Shown here: positions 1 to 9,058 of the stretch, one piece after another
Layout of the letters: the number at the start of each line of letters is the position of its first letter
Numbering within the stretch: position 1 is the first letter of the stretch
Source of the DNA: Kineosporiaceae bacterium
GTDB lineage: Bacteria > Actinomycetota > Actinomycetes > Actinomycetales > Kineosporiaceae
Length of the DNA stretch: 64,000 bases
Direction of reading: 5' to 3'
NCBI GenBank assembly: GCA_016713225.1
Contig: JADJPO010000003.1
Span: 1,116,001 to 1,180,000 of the forward strand
The notes under the pieces: model-generated
What the model saw: the letters and a program-made list of their open reading frames with translations, nothing else
Told to the model about the DNA's origin: nothing
Databases searched by the model: none
Translations under genes and position numbers: made by a program

Positions 1-885
1 GGCGCTGGTGCGCCGCTCCGCCACGAAGGCCCGATCACACAGGATGTCGTCCACCACGCCCAGCATCGACACCGCCGGCACGCCGAGGGTGAAGCCGATC
101 GCGCGGCAGCCCTCGATCACCTCGGCGTCGCGCACCAGCTGCTCGGTGCGCTCGTCCAGCACGTTGTAGACGCAGGCGATCTCGGTGTTGGCGTACACCC
201 GGCCCTTGTCGGCGGCGTAGGCCTCGAGCGAACCGTGCCAGTCGATGTGGTCGGGCGCGATGTTCAGGCAGGCGCTGGCCTGAGGCTGCACCGCGTGGGT
301 CCAGTGCAACTGGAAACTCGACAACTCGACCGCGATCACCTCGTAGGGGTTCGGGTCGAGCACCGCCTCGATGATCGGGGTGCCGACGTTGCCCGCCGCG
401 ACGGCCCGCTTCCCGGCGGCGGTGAGCATGGCCTCGAGCATGGTGACGGTGGTGGTCTTGCCGTTGGTTCCGGTCAGGGTCAACCACGGCGCCGCGCCGC
501 GCTCGGCCCGCATCCGCCAGGCCAGCTCGACCTCACCCCAGATCGGGACGCCGTGCGCCGCCGCCGTGGCCAGCACCGGGCTGGACGGCCGCCACCCGGG
601 CGAGGTGACCACCAGGTCGAGGTGCTTCGGAGTGATGCGGTCGAGGATCTGCGCCGAGCTCGTCGTGCCGGCGCCGAGGCTCACCGTGGCGTCCAGCACC
701 TCCAGGATCCGGGCTTTGTCGTGTTCGGCCTCACCGTCACGGTCGTCGACCACCAGCACCTGGGCATCTCGTTCGGCCAGGGCGGCGGCCGCCGCGAAAC
801 CGCTCACCCCCAGGCCCGCGATCAGGACGCGCAGCCCGGCCCAGTCGGCGTCCCGATGGGTCAGCGACTCGAGATCCGGTGCCAC
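1..885 (-). CDS. murD: UDP-N-acetylmuramoyl-L-alanine--D-glutamate ligase MurD (partial, N-terminal 295 codons)
   Basis: Adds D-glutamate to UDP-MurNAc-L-Ala in the cytoplasmic stage of peptidoglycan synthesis. The reading frame runs off the left edge of the window, so only the N-terminal and most of the central ATPase domain are present. Visible motifs are an N-terminal glycine-rich nucleotide fold (VLIAGLGVSGFAAAAAL), the Mur ligase P-loop (LTGTNGKTTT, about residues 140-150) and the central stretch AVELSSFQL followed by NIAPDHIDWHGS. The GTG start was chosen because it shares its first base with the TAG stop of mraY, giving tight translational coupling in the division/wall cluster. Confidence 0.95.
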   Translation of the reverse strand, partial: MAPDLESLTHRDADWAGLRVLIAGLGVSGFAAAAALAERDAQVLVVDDRDGEAEHDKARILEVLDATVSLGAGTTSSAQILDRITPKHLDLVVTSPGWRPSSPVLATAAAHGVPIWGEVELAWRMRAERGAAPWLTLTGTNGKTTTVTMLEAMLTAAGKRAVAAGNVGTPIIEAVLDPNPYEVIAVELSSFQLHWTHAVQPQASACLNIAPDHIDWHGSLEAYAADKGRVYANTEIACVYNVLDERTEQLVRDAEVIEGCRAIGFTLGVPAVSMLGVVDDILCDRAFVAERRTSA

Positions 886-1985
886 TACTGCGTCCCCACG
901 ACCCACTCGGCGTAGAACACCCCGAGGCCCAGGCCGCAGAACAGGCCGGCGATGATCCAGAACCGGATCACGATGGTGATCTCGTTCCAGCCCGCCAACT
1001 CGAAGTGGTGTTGCAGGGGAGCCATACGGAACACGCGTTTGCGGGTCATCTTGAAGTAGCCGACCTGGATCACCACCGACATCAGGATGATCACGAACAA
1101 CCCACCGAGGATCACCAGCAACAGCTGGGTGCGGGTCAGGATCGCCAGGCCGGCGAGTGCCCCGCCCAGAGCCAGCGAGCCGGTGTCCCCCATGAAGATC
1201 TTGGCCGGTGAGGCGTTCCACCACAGGAACCCGAAGGTCGCCCCGAGCACGCACGCCGCGACCACGGCCAGATCGAGCGGGTCCCGCACGTCGTAACACA
1301 GGTTCGAGGCGGTGCGCGCGCAGGCCTGGTTCGACTGCCAGGTGCCGATCAACAGATACGACCCGGCGACCGCCACCGCGGCGCCACTGGCCAGACCGTC
1401 GAGGCCGTCGGTGAGATTCACCCCGTTGCTGGTCCCGGCGATCATGATCATCGCCCAGACCACGAAGAGCACCAGCCCGACCCCGGTGCCGGCGAAGGCC
1501 AGATCGATCGGCAGGTCACGGATGAACGAGATGTGGGTGGACGCCGGGGTGAACTCCAGGCCCGCCGGGGTCCGCTCACCGTTCGCCTGGGTCAGCGCGA
1601 CCACTGCGAAGATGATGGCCACCACGGATTGTCCGAGCAGCTTGGGCACCGCCCGCAGCCCGAGGCTGCGCTGCTTGGAGATCTTGATGTAGTCGTCGAG
1701 CCAGCCGACGAACCCCAGACCCACCATGAGGAACAACACCAGCAACGCCGACAGGGTCGGGGTCCACATGGTGATCAGGTGGGCCAGCCCGTACCCGACC
1801 AGAGCGGCCGCGATGATCACGGCCCCACCCATGGTGGGAGTGCCGCGCTTGGTGTGGTGCGAGGTCGGTCCGTCGTCCCGGATGAACTGACCGTAGCCCC
1901 GGGCCACCAGGAACTTGATGTACAGGGGCGTTCCGAACAGGGAGCACACCATGGCGACCGCCGCCGCGATGACGACTGCCTTCAC
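885..1985 (-). CDS. mraY: Phospho-N-acetylmuramoyl-pentapeptide-transferase MraY
   Basis: Integral membrane enzyme that transfers phospho-MurNAc-pentapeptide from UDP to undecaprenyl phosphate, giving lipid I. At 366 aa it has the family's usual length, with about ten hydrophobic segments. Family motifs are visible: DDYIKI after the third segment, the NGVNLTDGLDGLASG loop, FMGDTGSLALGG and the C-terminal PLQHHFE loop. Its start overlaps the murF stop by 4 bp and its stop overlaps the murD start, so it is co-translated in the murE-murF-mraY-murD block. Confidence 0.97.
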   Translation of the reverse strand: MKAVVIAAAVAMVCSLFGTPLYIKFLVARGYGQFIRDDGPTSHHTKRGTPTMGGAVIIAAALVGYGLAHLITMWTPTLSALLVLFLMVGLGFVGWLDDYIKISKQRSLGLRAVPKLLGQSVVAIIFAVVALTQANGERTPAGLEFTPASTHISFIRDLPIDLAFAGTGVGLVLFVVWAMIMIAGTSNGVNLTDGLDGLASGAAVAVAGSYLLIGTWQSNQACARTASNLCYDVRDPLDLAVVAACVLGATFGFLWWNASPAKIFMGDTGSLALGGALAGLAILTRTQLLLVILGGLFVIILMSVVIQVGYFKMTRKRVFRMAPLQHHFELAGWNEITIVIRFWIIAGLFCGLGLGVFYAEWVVGTQ

Positions 1986-3511
1986 GCCCCGACCTCCCCG
2001 GCCTCGTGCCCCGACGGGCTTGCGGCCCGCAGGCCCGAGCCGTCCAGTGCCCGGGCGCCCCCGACATCCTGCCCCGCTGCCACCTCTGACCGCGGGAGCA
2101 CGGCGATTTCGGGCGATTCGCGCAACGACCGGGCGAGGACGTCCAGGCCGATGGCCCGAGAAGCCTTGATCAAGACCACATCCCGCGCTCCCAGCCGACT
2201 GACCACCAGGTCACGGGCCGCGGCGATGTCGGGCACCGTGATCAGGTGCGGCGCCGTGCCGTACCGGAGGCCGCCCTCGCCCACGGCCACCACCTGGTCG
2301 ACGCCCAGCTCGGCGGCGAGCGCCGTGATCCGTCGATGCTCGGTCGAGGTGTCGGGCCCCAGCTCGAGCATCTCGCCCAGCACGGCCCAGGCTCGGCCAC
2401 CCACCGGTCGCATCGCCACCAGCGCCGCCAGTGCGGCGGCCATGGAGTCGGGGTTGGCGTTGTAGGCGTCGTCGACGATGACCGGGCCGGACTCACACCG
2501 GTGCACGCTCATCCGGCCACTACTGGTGGCCGTCGCCGCCGAGAGCAGCTCGGCGATGCGCCGCGCGGGCAGACCCAGCACGTGCGCGACAGCGGCCACC
2601 GCCAGGGCGTTGCCGACGTGGTGGGCACCGTGCACCTGCAACCTGACCCCGACCTCCACCTCGTCCTCGTCCGCCCCGGGACCCGACCCGGGCAGGCAGA
2701 GGGTGAAGGTGGCTCGGGCGGCCTCGTCCAGCCGGATGTCGCGCGCCCGGACCGGCGCGTCCGGCCGCCCCAGGGCGCTGAACCGGACGACGCGCGCCGT
2801 CGTCCGGTGCGCCATGGCGGCCACGTTCTCGTCGTCCGCGTTGAGCACCGCGACGCCCCCGGCCGCGGCCGCCGGCAACGCCTCGACCAACTCGCCCTTC
2901 GTGGCGGCCGTGGCTTCACGGCTGCCGAACACGCCGGCATGTGCCGCGCCGACGTTCAGCACCACCCCGATGGTGGGTCGGGTGATGTCACACAGGTAGC
3001 TGATGTTGCCCGGCATCCGGGCGCCCATCTCGCTGACCAGGTAGCGGGTCGAGGTGGTGCATCGCAACAGGGTCAGCGGCACCCCGATCTCGTTGTTGAA
3101 CGAGTTGACCGGTGCCACCGTCTCGCCCGACCCGGCCAGCACCTGGGCCAGCAGGTCCTTGGTACTGGTCTTGCCGCTGGAGCCGGTCACGGCCACCACC
3201 GCCAACTCGCTCAGCCGGTCGCGCACCGCCCGGGCCAGCGCGCCGAGGGCGAGCTGAACGTCCTCCACCACCACGCAGGGGCCGGCCAGGTCGCGGGCTG
3301 CGAGCACCCCGGCCGCACCGGCGGCCAGCGCGGCCGAGGCGAAGGCGTGACCGTCGACGTGCTCGCCCGGCAGGGCCACGAACAGCGCCCCGGGCTGGAC
3401 CGCCCGTGAGTCGATCACCACGGCCCCGGTGACCCTGGCCGCGCCATCGGTGCCCGGGCCCAGGTGGCCCGAGGTGGCCCGGGCCACCTCGGCCAGCGTC
3501 ATCGGGATCAT
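1982..3511 (-). CDS. murF: UDP-N-acetylmuramoyl-tripeptide--D-alanyl-D-alanine ligase MurF
   Basis: Completes the UDP-MurNAc-pentapeptide by adding D-Ala-D-Ala, using ATP. The 509 aa protein has the three Mur-ligase domains: an N-terminal substrate domain with DSRAVQPGALFVALPGE, a P-loop (VTGSSGKTSTKDLL, about residues 107-120) followed by NSFNNEIGVPLTLL, and the C-terminal domain with DDAYNANPDSM. The start overlaps the murE stop as ATGA. A second in-frame ATG three codons later is also possible. The last 40 residues are poorly ordered in character and are probably a lineage-specific tail. Confidence 0.97.
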   Translation of the reverse strand: MIPMTLAEVARATSGHLGPGTDGAARVTGAVVIDSRAVQPGALFVALPGEHVDGHAFASAALAAGAAGVLAARDLAGPCVVVEDVQLALGALARAVRDRLSELAVVAVTGSSGKTSTKDLLAQVLAGSGETVAPVNSFNNEIGVPLTLLRCTTSTRYLVSEMGARMPGNISYLCDITRPTIGVVLNVGAAHAGVFGSREATAATKGELVEALPAAAAGGVAVLNADDENVAAMAHRTTARVVRFSALGRPDAPVRARDIRLDEAARATFTLCLPGSGPGADEDEVEVGVRLQVHGAHHVGNALAVAAVAHVLGLPARRIAELLSAATATSSGRMSVHRCESGPVIVDDAYNANPDSMAAALAALVAMRPVGGRAWAVLGEMLELGPDTSTEHRRITALAAELGVDQVVAVGEGGLRYGTAPHLITVPDIAAARDLVVSRLGARDVVLIKASRAIGLDVLARSLRESPEIAVLPRSEVAAGQDVGGARALDGSGLRAASPSGHEAGEVGA

Positions 3512-5202
3512 CGACCGGACTCCAGGACCTCGCGCAGCACCTGGCGATCGTCGAACGGGTGCACCTCGCTCACCCCGTCTCGCACGATCTCCTGACCGCG
3601 TTCGTGGCCCTTTCCGGCCACCAGCACGACGCCGGTGCCGGCATCGGTCCAGGCGAGCTCGACCGCGCGGACGATGGCGGCACGGCGATCGCCGATCTCG
3701 AGCACCTCGACCGCCGCGCTCGCCCGATCCCGGGCACCGGTGAGCACCGCGGCTCGGATGGCGGCCGGATCCTCCGACCGTGGGTTGTCGTCGGTGATCA
3801 CGACCATGTCGGCCACGGCTGCCGCGGCGGCACCCATCATGGGCCGCTTCTCGCGGTCACGGTCACCCCCCGCGCCGAGCACCACCACGAGCGGTTTCGC
3901 GGTGGCGCGCAACGCCTCCAGGGCCGCCCGGACGGCGTCCGGGGTGTGCGCGTAGTCGACCACGGCCAGTGGTGCGCCGGGACGGCGCGTTGCGGCGTCC
4001 ACCCGCTCCATCCGGCCCGGCACCGGGCCGGACCGGGCCACCGCGGCGACCGCATCGACCGGATCGACCGGGTAGGCCTCGGTGAGCATCGCCGCCGCGA
4101 GCACGGCATTGGCCAGGTTGAAGTCCCCCGGCAACGGCACCGGCAGCCTCACCTGCTGCTCCCGACCGTCATGGCGCACCTGCAGCTGCGCGACGGCGAG
4201 ACCACCGCGGTGCTCGATCGAGAGAACCTGCCAATCGCAGGCGTCGCCGGCGGTGGGACGGGCACCGACCGTCACCAGCGGGACGCCGTCCGCCTGCACC
4301 CGTTCGGCCAGGCGCCGGCCCCAGTCGTCGTCGAGGCACACCACGGCCCGGTGGGCGTACGGCGGCGAGAACAGCACTGCCTTGGCCTCGAAGTACTCCG
4401 CCATGGTGCGGTGATAGTCGAGGTGATCGCGCGAGAGGTTGGTGTACCCCGCGACGTCGACGGTCAATCCGTCGACCCGGTGCTGAGCCAGGGCGTGACT
4501 CGAGATCTCCATCGAGCAGGCATCCACCCCGTGTTCGAGCATCACGGCGAGCAGCGCGTGCAGATCGGGCGCCTCGGGGGTGGTGCCGGTCGAGGGCACC
4601 ACCTCGGTGTCGACCCGCAGCTCGACGGTGCCGATCAGCCCGGTGTGATACCCGAGGGTGCGCAGCGCACCGTCCAACAGGAAGGTGGTGGTGGTCTTGC
4701 CGTTGGTGCCGGTGACCCCGAAGGTGTGCAGCCGCTCGGCCGGGCGACCGTAGAGCCATGCCGCCAGGGCGCCGAGCCTGGCGCGCGGAGTCTCGACCGT
4801 GATCACCGGCAGGGTCACCCCCTGGGTCCTCACCCGGCGAGCGCCCTCGGCATCGGTCAACACCGCGACGGCGCCGGCACGCTGGGCCTCGCCGGCATAG
4901 TCGGCACCGTGCGCGCGGGCACCGGGCAGGGCGGCGTAGAGGTCACCCGGACGCACCGAGCGCGACCCCAGGCTGACCCCGGTGATCAGGACGTCGTCCT
5001 CATCAGTGCCCGTCGCCGGATCGACCTCAGGGCCTGTGGCCGGATCGACCTCCCGACCGACCTCCCGACCGACCTCGCGACCGATCTCGCGACCGATCTC
5101 GCGACCGATGAGGTCGGGCCGGGACACGGCCAGCTGAGCGGCCACCTCGGACAGGTGGCGGGGCGGGGTGTGGGAGGGGCGTGGTCCGCCGGGGATCGGC
5201 AC
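3508..5202 (-). CDS. murE: UDP-N-acetylmuramoyl-tripeptide synthetase MurE, meso-diaminopimelate type
   Basis: Adds the third stem-peptide residue to UDP-MurNAc-L-Ala-D-Glu. The specificity motif DNPRSEDP is the form associated with meso-diaminopimelate rather than lysine, so an A2pm-based wall is inferred. The P-loop is VTGTNGKTTTTFLL. At 564 aa it is longer than the usual roughly 500. The excess is an N-terminal insertion at about residues 32-65 made of repeated GRE(I/V) tetrapeptides followed by two DPATG units, encoded by a 12-bp tandem repeat near 5045-5110. The GTG start is preceded at exactly six bases by TAGCCT (5209-5214), a possible internal leaderless promoter in the 16-bp gap after ftsI. 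Confidence 0.96.
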   Translation of the reverse strand: MPIPGGPRPSHTPPRHLSEVAAQLAVSRPDLIGREIGREIGREVGREVGREVDPATGPEVDPATGTDEDDVLITGVSLGSRSVRPGDLYAALPGARAHGADYAGEAQRAGAVAVLTDAEGARRVRTQGVTLPVITVETPRARLGALAAWLYGRPAERLHTFGVTGTNGKTTTTFLLDGALRTLGYHTGLIGTVELRVDTEVVPSTGTTPEAPDLHALLAVMLEHGVDACSMEISSHALAQHRVDGLTVDVAGYTNLSRDHLDYHRTMAEYFEAKAVLFSPPYAHRAVVCLDDDWGRRLAERVQADGVPLVTVGARPTAGDACDWQVLSIEHRGGLAVAQLQVRHDGREQQVRLPVPLPGDFNLANAVLAAAMLTEAYPVDPVDAVAAVARSGPVPGRMERVDAATRRPGAPLAVVDYAHTPDAVRAALEALRATAKPLVVVLGAGGDRDREKRPMMGAAAAAVADMVVITDDNPRSEDPAAIRAAVLTGARDRASAAVEVLEIGDRRAAIVRAVELAWTDAGTGVVLVAGKGHERGQEIVRDGVSEVHPFDDRQVLREVLESGR

Positions 5203-5218
5203 GCTGCGAGGCTACCCG

Positions 5219-7219
5219 TCAGTGCCAGGTGGTCGGGATCTGCGGCGGCTTACCGGTGCTGGGTGTCACACGCTCGTGGGCCAGGGCATAGGTCATCAGG
5301 TCACGGAACAGGGGGGCGGCGACGTCACCGCCGTAGTGACCACGCTTCGGGTTCTGCACGATCACCGCGATCACCAGGGACGGGTTCTCGGCCGGGGCCA
5401 TGCCGATGAAACTGGCCGTGTAGCCGCTGTAGCCGCCGTTGACGGCACGCTCCGCGGTACCGGTCTTGCCCGCGACCCGGTAGCCCGGCACCGCGGCCTT
5501 GACCGCGGTACCGCCCTCGACCACGACCCCCTCCATCATCTCTCGCATGGCCCGGGCGGTCTCGGCACTGAGCACCCGCACCGGTTCGCGGGCCGTGGTG
5601 GCGTGAAAGGTGCCGTCGGACGACGTGTGGCCGGCGACGATGGACGGCGGCATGCGCACGCCGTCGTTGGCGATGGTGGCGAACACCTGCGCCGACTGCA
5701 GGGCGTTGACCGACAGACCCTGACCGAACAGCACCGTGTAGCGCTGCGAGCCGTTCCAGTCGGCGGCAGGGGCCAGGATGCCGCCCGACTCGGGCAGGCC
5801 CACCCCGGTCTTGGCACCCAGGCCGAAGGCGCGCAGGTAGCGCTCCATGGTCGCCGGGGCGACCTTCTCGCCGAGCATGATCGTGCCGATGTTGCTCGAC
5901 TTGGCCAGGACGCCTGCGGCCGTGAGCTTCTCGACCCCGTGCTCCTCGGCGTCGCGGAAGGTGCGGTCGGCCCGCTTCAGCCGGTTGGGCACGGTCACCT
6001 GGGTCAGCGGGGTGACCAGACCCTCCTGCAACGCCGCGGCGAGCGAGGCGACCTTCGAGGTCGAACCGGGTTCGAAGACGTCGAGCAGGGGACGGTTGCC
6101 GCGATCGGAGTCCGGTGCCTTGCCGGGGGCGTTCGGATTGAACGTGGGTGCGGTGGCCAGGGCCAGCACCTTGCCGGTCTCGGGGGCCAGGGCGACGATG
6201 CTGATCGACTCCGCATCGACCGCCTCGGCCTGGGCAGCCGCGAGCTGCTGCGCCTTCCACTGCAGGTCACGGTCGATGGTCAGCTGGACGCTGCCACCGT
6301 CACGCGGGTCGACCTCTTCGGTGTTGCCGGTGGGGATGCGGGTGCCGTCCAGCGCCCGCTCGTAGCTGAGCGACCCCGTGGTACCGGCCAGGACGTCGTC
6401 GAAGCCGCCCTCGACCCCGCCGTAGGACTTGCCGTCGGCCGCGACGAAGCCGAGCACGTTGGCGGCCAGGTCACCGGCCGGGTAGACCCGGCGACTGGCC
6501 TGCGGGGTGACCAGTCCGATGATCTTCAGCGCCCGGATCTGCCGGGCCACGTCGGGGGTGATCTCGTTGGCGATGATCGTGCCCTTGGACGTGCCGGTCA
6601 GCTTCGCGGTCAACGTGGGCACGCTCTGACGCAGGTACGGGGCGAGTTTGGCCGCCACCGCCGCGGCACCGCCGTTGTCGCTGTGCGACATCAACTGCTG
6701 GTCGACCAGGACGTCGCGCCGATCGACCGTGGCCGCCAACACCGCGCCCTGGGCATCGGTGATGTCACCACGGCGAGCCGGCAGGGTGACGTCGACGGTG
6801 CGCTTGGCCAGAGCCGTGGTGGCGACCGCGGACGCGTCCAGACCCTGCAACTGGATCAACCGGCCGCCGAACAGACTGAGCACGAACAGCATCGCGATCA
6901 GGCCGATGGACATCCGCCGGTTCGGATCCGCCGGGGGCCGGGGCGGCGCAGGCGGACGAGGTGGACGGGTGGGCCGGGCGGGCCGGGTGCTGCGGACGGG
7001 AGCGCCCTGGCCGGCAGAGCGTGCCCCACGAGTCGACGCGGCCGAACGGGTTGGCGCCGCGGCGCGGGTGCGCGGCGCAGCAGAGGTCTTGCGCGGCGCA
7101 GCAGAGGTCTTGCGCGGCGCAGCAGCCGCTTTGCGCGGCGCAGCGGTCTGACGCGGGGCAGCCGCCTTGCGCGGGGCAGCCGGTGGCCGCGGTGTCCGGG
7201 TCGAGGTGGGTGTGGCCAT
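5219..7219 (-). CDS. ftsI: Division-specific penicillin-binding protein FtsI (PBP2-class transpeptidase)
   Basis: Septal peptidoglycan transpeptidase. Active-site motifs are all present: SxxK as STSK (in FEPGSTSKVA), SxN as SSN (AKSSNIGTI) and KTG as KTGTAERAV. The PBP dimerisation domain precedes them. The single membrane anchor (IGLIAMLFVLSLFGGRLIQL) sits at about residue 104. Before it lies an unusually long, basic, disordered cytoplasmic tail of about 100 residues, rich in APRK repeats and then in proline and arginine, encoded by imperfect tandem repeats near 7068-7186. Only 2 bp separate it from the upstream ftsL stop, so the two are co-translated. Confidence 0.96.
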   Translation of the reverse strand: MATPTSTRTPRPPAAPRKAAAPRQTAAPRKAAAAPRKTSAAPRKTSAAPRTRAAAPTRSAASTRGARSAGQGAPVRSTRPARPTRPPRPPAPPRPPADPNRRMSIGLIAMLFVLSLFGGRLIQLQGLDASAVATTALAKRTVDVTLPARRGDITDAQGAVLAATVDRRDVLVDQQLMSHSDNGGAAAVAAKLAPYLRQSVPTLTAKLTGTSKGTIIANEITPDVARQIRALKIIGLVTPQASRRVYPAGDLAANVLGFVAADGKSYGGVEGGFDDVLAGTTGSLSYERALDGTRIPTGNTEEVDPRDGGSVQLTIDRDLQWKAQQLAAAQAEAVDAESISIVALAPETGKVLALATAPTFNPNAPGKAPDSDRGNRPLLDVFEPGSTSKVASLAAALQEGLVTPLTQVTVPNRLKRADRTFRDAEEHGVEKLTAAGVLAKSSNIGTIMLGEKVAPATMERYLRAFGLGAKTGVGLPESGGILAPAADWNGSQRYTVLFGQGLSVNALQSAQVFATIANDGVRMPPSIVAGHTSSDGTFHATTAREPVRVLSAETARAMREMMEGVVVEGGTAVKAAVPGYRVAGKTGTAERAVNGGYSGYTASFIGMAPAENPSLVIAVIVQNPKRGHYGGDVAAPLFRDLMTYALAHERVTPSTGKPPQIPTTWH

Positions 7220-7221
7220 GG

Positions 7222-7866
7222 CTAGCCCGCTGCCGTCGGCTGGGCCACAGGCTTGCTCGTGGGTCGAGCCTTCGGCTTCGTGACCGGCTTCGTGACCGGC
7301 TTCGTCACCGGCTTCGTGACCGGCTTCGTGACCGGCTTCACGGCCGGGGTCTTGGTCTGGGCAGCGGTGCCGGCGGACTGCGCGGCGGCGGGTTTGGCCG
7401 ATGGCGAGGTCGAGGACTGGGCTGCGTGCGGCACCATCGGAGCCGGCAACCCGGCGGCAGCCTTGGGCTCGCCCAGGACGACGCCGTCACTGCGGCGCAC
7501 CACGGCAGCGTTGGGCGCGGGCACCATGCCGAGCCCGCGAGCTCGCGCCTCGAGGTTCTGCGGTGCCTGCAACGAGGCGATCTCCTCCTGCAGTGCCTGG
7601 CGCTGTTCGGTGAGTTCGGTGGTGTCCGCTCGCAGCTGGCCGAGCTGGTAGGCCCCGCGTCCCAGGCTCACGGTCATGACCAGAAGCCCGATCAGGCCCA
7701 CGGCGAGCAGGCCGAGGCAGGCCGCAACCAGTCCGCCACGCGAACGCAGGTTCTCGGGAGTGGACACCAAGCGCAGCCGTGGTGCCGGCGGTCGGGTCGT
7801 CGTCCGGCTCGTCGCCGGACGCGCGACCGCGGCGCGCGCCGTCCGGATCGCCCCTGCGCTGCTCAT
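7222..7866 (-). CDS. ftsL: FtsL-like septum-formation membrane protein with KPVT-repeat tail
   Basis: Small bitopic divisome protein in the position FtsL occupies in the dcw cluster. A basic N-terminus of about 45 residues precedes one membrane segment (LVAACLGLLAVGLIGLLVMT, about residues 47-66) and a short coiled coil (LRADTTELTEQRQALQEEIA). The C-terminal extracellular half is low complexity and ends in about five tandem KPVT units, encoded by a 12-bp repeat at about 7273-7342. Core FtsL proteins are 100-130 aa, so this 214 aa form is strongly extended. Identity rests on topology and position because FtsL sequences diverge quickly. Confidence 0.8.
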   Translation of the reverse strand: MSSAGAIRTARAAVARPATSRTTTRPPAPRLRLVSTPENLRSRGGLVAACLGLLAVGLIGLLVMTVSLGRGAYQLGQLRADTTELTEQRQALQEEIASLQAPQNLEARARGLGMVPAPNAAVVRRSDGVVLGEPKAAAGLPAPMVPHAAQSSTSPSAKPAAAQSAGTAAQTKTPAVKPVTKPVTKPVTKPVTKPVTKPKARPTSKPVAQPTAAG

Positions 7867-7921
7867 GCTGCATCCCCCTCGGCCTTGCTCGTCACGACAG
7901 CCCTCATCACCAGGTGCCCGA

Positions 7922-8905
7922 TCACGGCGTTCCCCCGCTCTGTCTGAACCGGACCCGCTCGGCAGCCCGCAGGCGCACCGACGCAGCGCGTGGGTTCACG
8001 GCCACCTCGTCGGCCTCGGCGGTCTCGGCGCCCTTGGTCAGCAGACGCAACGCCGGGGCGTGCTCGGGCAACTCGATCGGCAGGTCCGGCGGGGAGGTGC
8101 TGCGGGCCTGCTCGGCCAGTGCCCGCTTGACGATCCGGTCCTCGAGGGACTGGAACGACATGACCACGATCCGTCCGCCCAGGGCGAGCGCGTCCACCGC
8201 AGCGGGTACCGCCCGGGTGAGCACGTCGAGTTCGTGATTGACCTCGATCCGCAGGGCCTGGAAGGTGCGTTTGGCGGGGTTGCCGCCATGACGGCGGGTG
8301 GCCGCCGGGATCGCCTCGCGCACCAGCTCGACCAGCCGTGCGCTGGTGGAGAAGGGAAGGCGTTCCCGTTCGCGGGCAACCGATTCGGCGATCCGGCGGG
8401 CGAACCGCTCCTCGCCGTAGTCACGCAGGACCCGCGTCAGTTCGGCGACGGGGTAGGTGTTGAGGATGTCCGCCGCAGTGGCCCCGGCGGTGGGATCCAT
8501 GCGCATGTCGAGTGGGGCATCGACCGAATACGCGAACCCGCGATCGACCTCGTCGAGCTGCATCGAGGAGACCCCGAGATCCATCAGGATGCCGTGCACC
8601 TGGCGGTGACCGAGCCGGTGCAGCACCTGCGGCAGTTCGTCGTGGACGGCATGCACGAGCTGGGTGCGCCCGGCGAAGGCCGCCAGCCGCTCCCCCGCCA
8701 GCGCGAGCGCCGCGGGGTCACGATCGATGCCGATGAGCGTGACGGTCGGGCACCGTTCGAGCAGCGCCAGGGCGTGACCGCCCATACCCAGGGTGGCATC
8801 GACCACCACGCTGCCGGGCTCTTCCAGGGCGGGGGCGAGCAGCGCGACGCAACGGTCGAGCAGCACCGACGTGTGCCGGTCCTGCGCGGGCGCGCCGTTG
8901 CTCAT
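7922..8905 (-). CDS. rsmH: 16S rRNA (cytosine-1402-N4)-methyltransferase RsmH (MraW)
   Basis: SAM-dependent methylation of C1402 in the 30S decoding centre. The protein opens with the conserved HTSVLLDRCVALL, then the SAM-binding stretch VVDATLGMGGHALALLE, and ends with the family's C-terminal ERVRFRQ-type segment. I chose the ATG at 8905 (327 aa) because a GAGAGGG ribosome binding site lies 6 bases upstream and the conserved N-terminus begins just after it. An in-frame ATG at 8950 would add 15 residues but lies inside an inverted repeat. It is the second gene of the mraZ operon. Confidence 0.95.
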   Translation of the reverse strand: MSNGAPAQDRHTSVLLDRCVALLAPALEEPGSVVVDATLGMGGHALALLERCPTVTLIGIDRDPAALALAGERLAAFAGRTQLVHAVHDELPQVLHRLGHRQVHGILMDLGVSSMQLDEVDRGFAYSVDAPLDMRMDPTAGATAADILNTYPVAELTRVLRDYGEERFARRIAESVARERERLPFSTSARLVELVREAIPAATRRHGGNPAKRTFQALRIEVNHELDVLTRAVPAAVDALALGGRIVVMSFQSLEDRIVKRALAEQARSTSPPDLPIELPEHAPALRLLTKGAETAEADEVAVNPRAASVRLRAAERVRFRQSGGTP

Positions 8906-8948
8906 CTCGACCCTCTCGACCCTGGAACAGCCCCCGACCCGGATGGGC

Positions 8949-9044
8949 ATCGGCGGTCAGGTCTCCATCCGCACCGACCGGGCGGCCTGACACCGGGGAA
9001 GGTGCATCAGGACACCCCGGGCGGCTGGAGACCTCACCGCCGAT
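8949..9044. repeat. Inverted repeat in the mraZ-rsmH leader region
   Basis: Two 18-base arms, 8949-8966 (ATCGGCGGTCAGGTCTCC) and 9027-9044, are reverse complements with one mismatch. The 60-base loop contains a smaller GC hairpin built on CCGGGG and CCCCGG. It fills most of the 153-bp space between the mraZ stop and the rsmH start. It could attenuate or process the operon transcript; no T-run follows, so it is not a classical intrinsic terminator. Confidence 0.6.
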
Positions 9045-9058
9045 ACAGCACGTGCGAC

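Noticed and set aside
5045..5110. Regular 12-bp repeats that could suggest a CRISPR-like array
   Set aside because: The units are contiguous without spacers, in frame within murE, and simply encode GRE(I/V) repeats.
5168..7225. Long open frame on the plus strand opposite ftsI
   Set aside because: Gly/Arg/His-rich translation with no family features; it mirrors the real minus-strand gene and reflects the high GC content.
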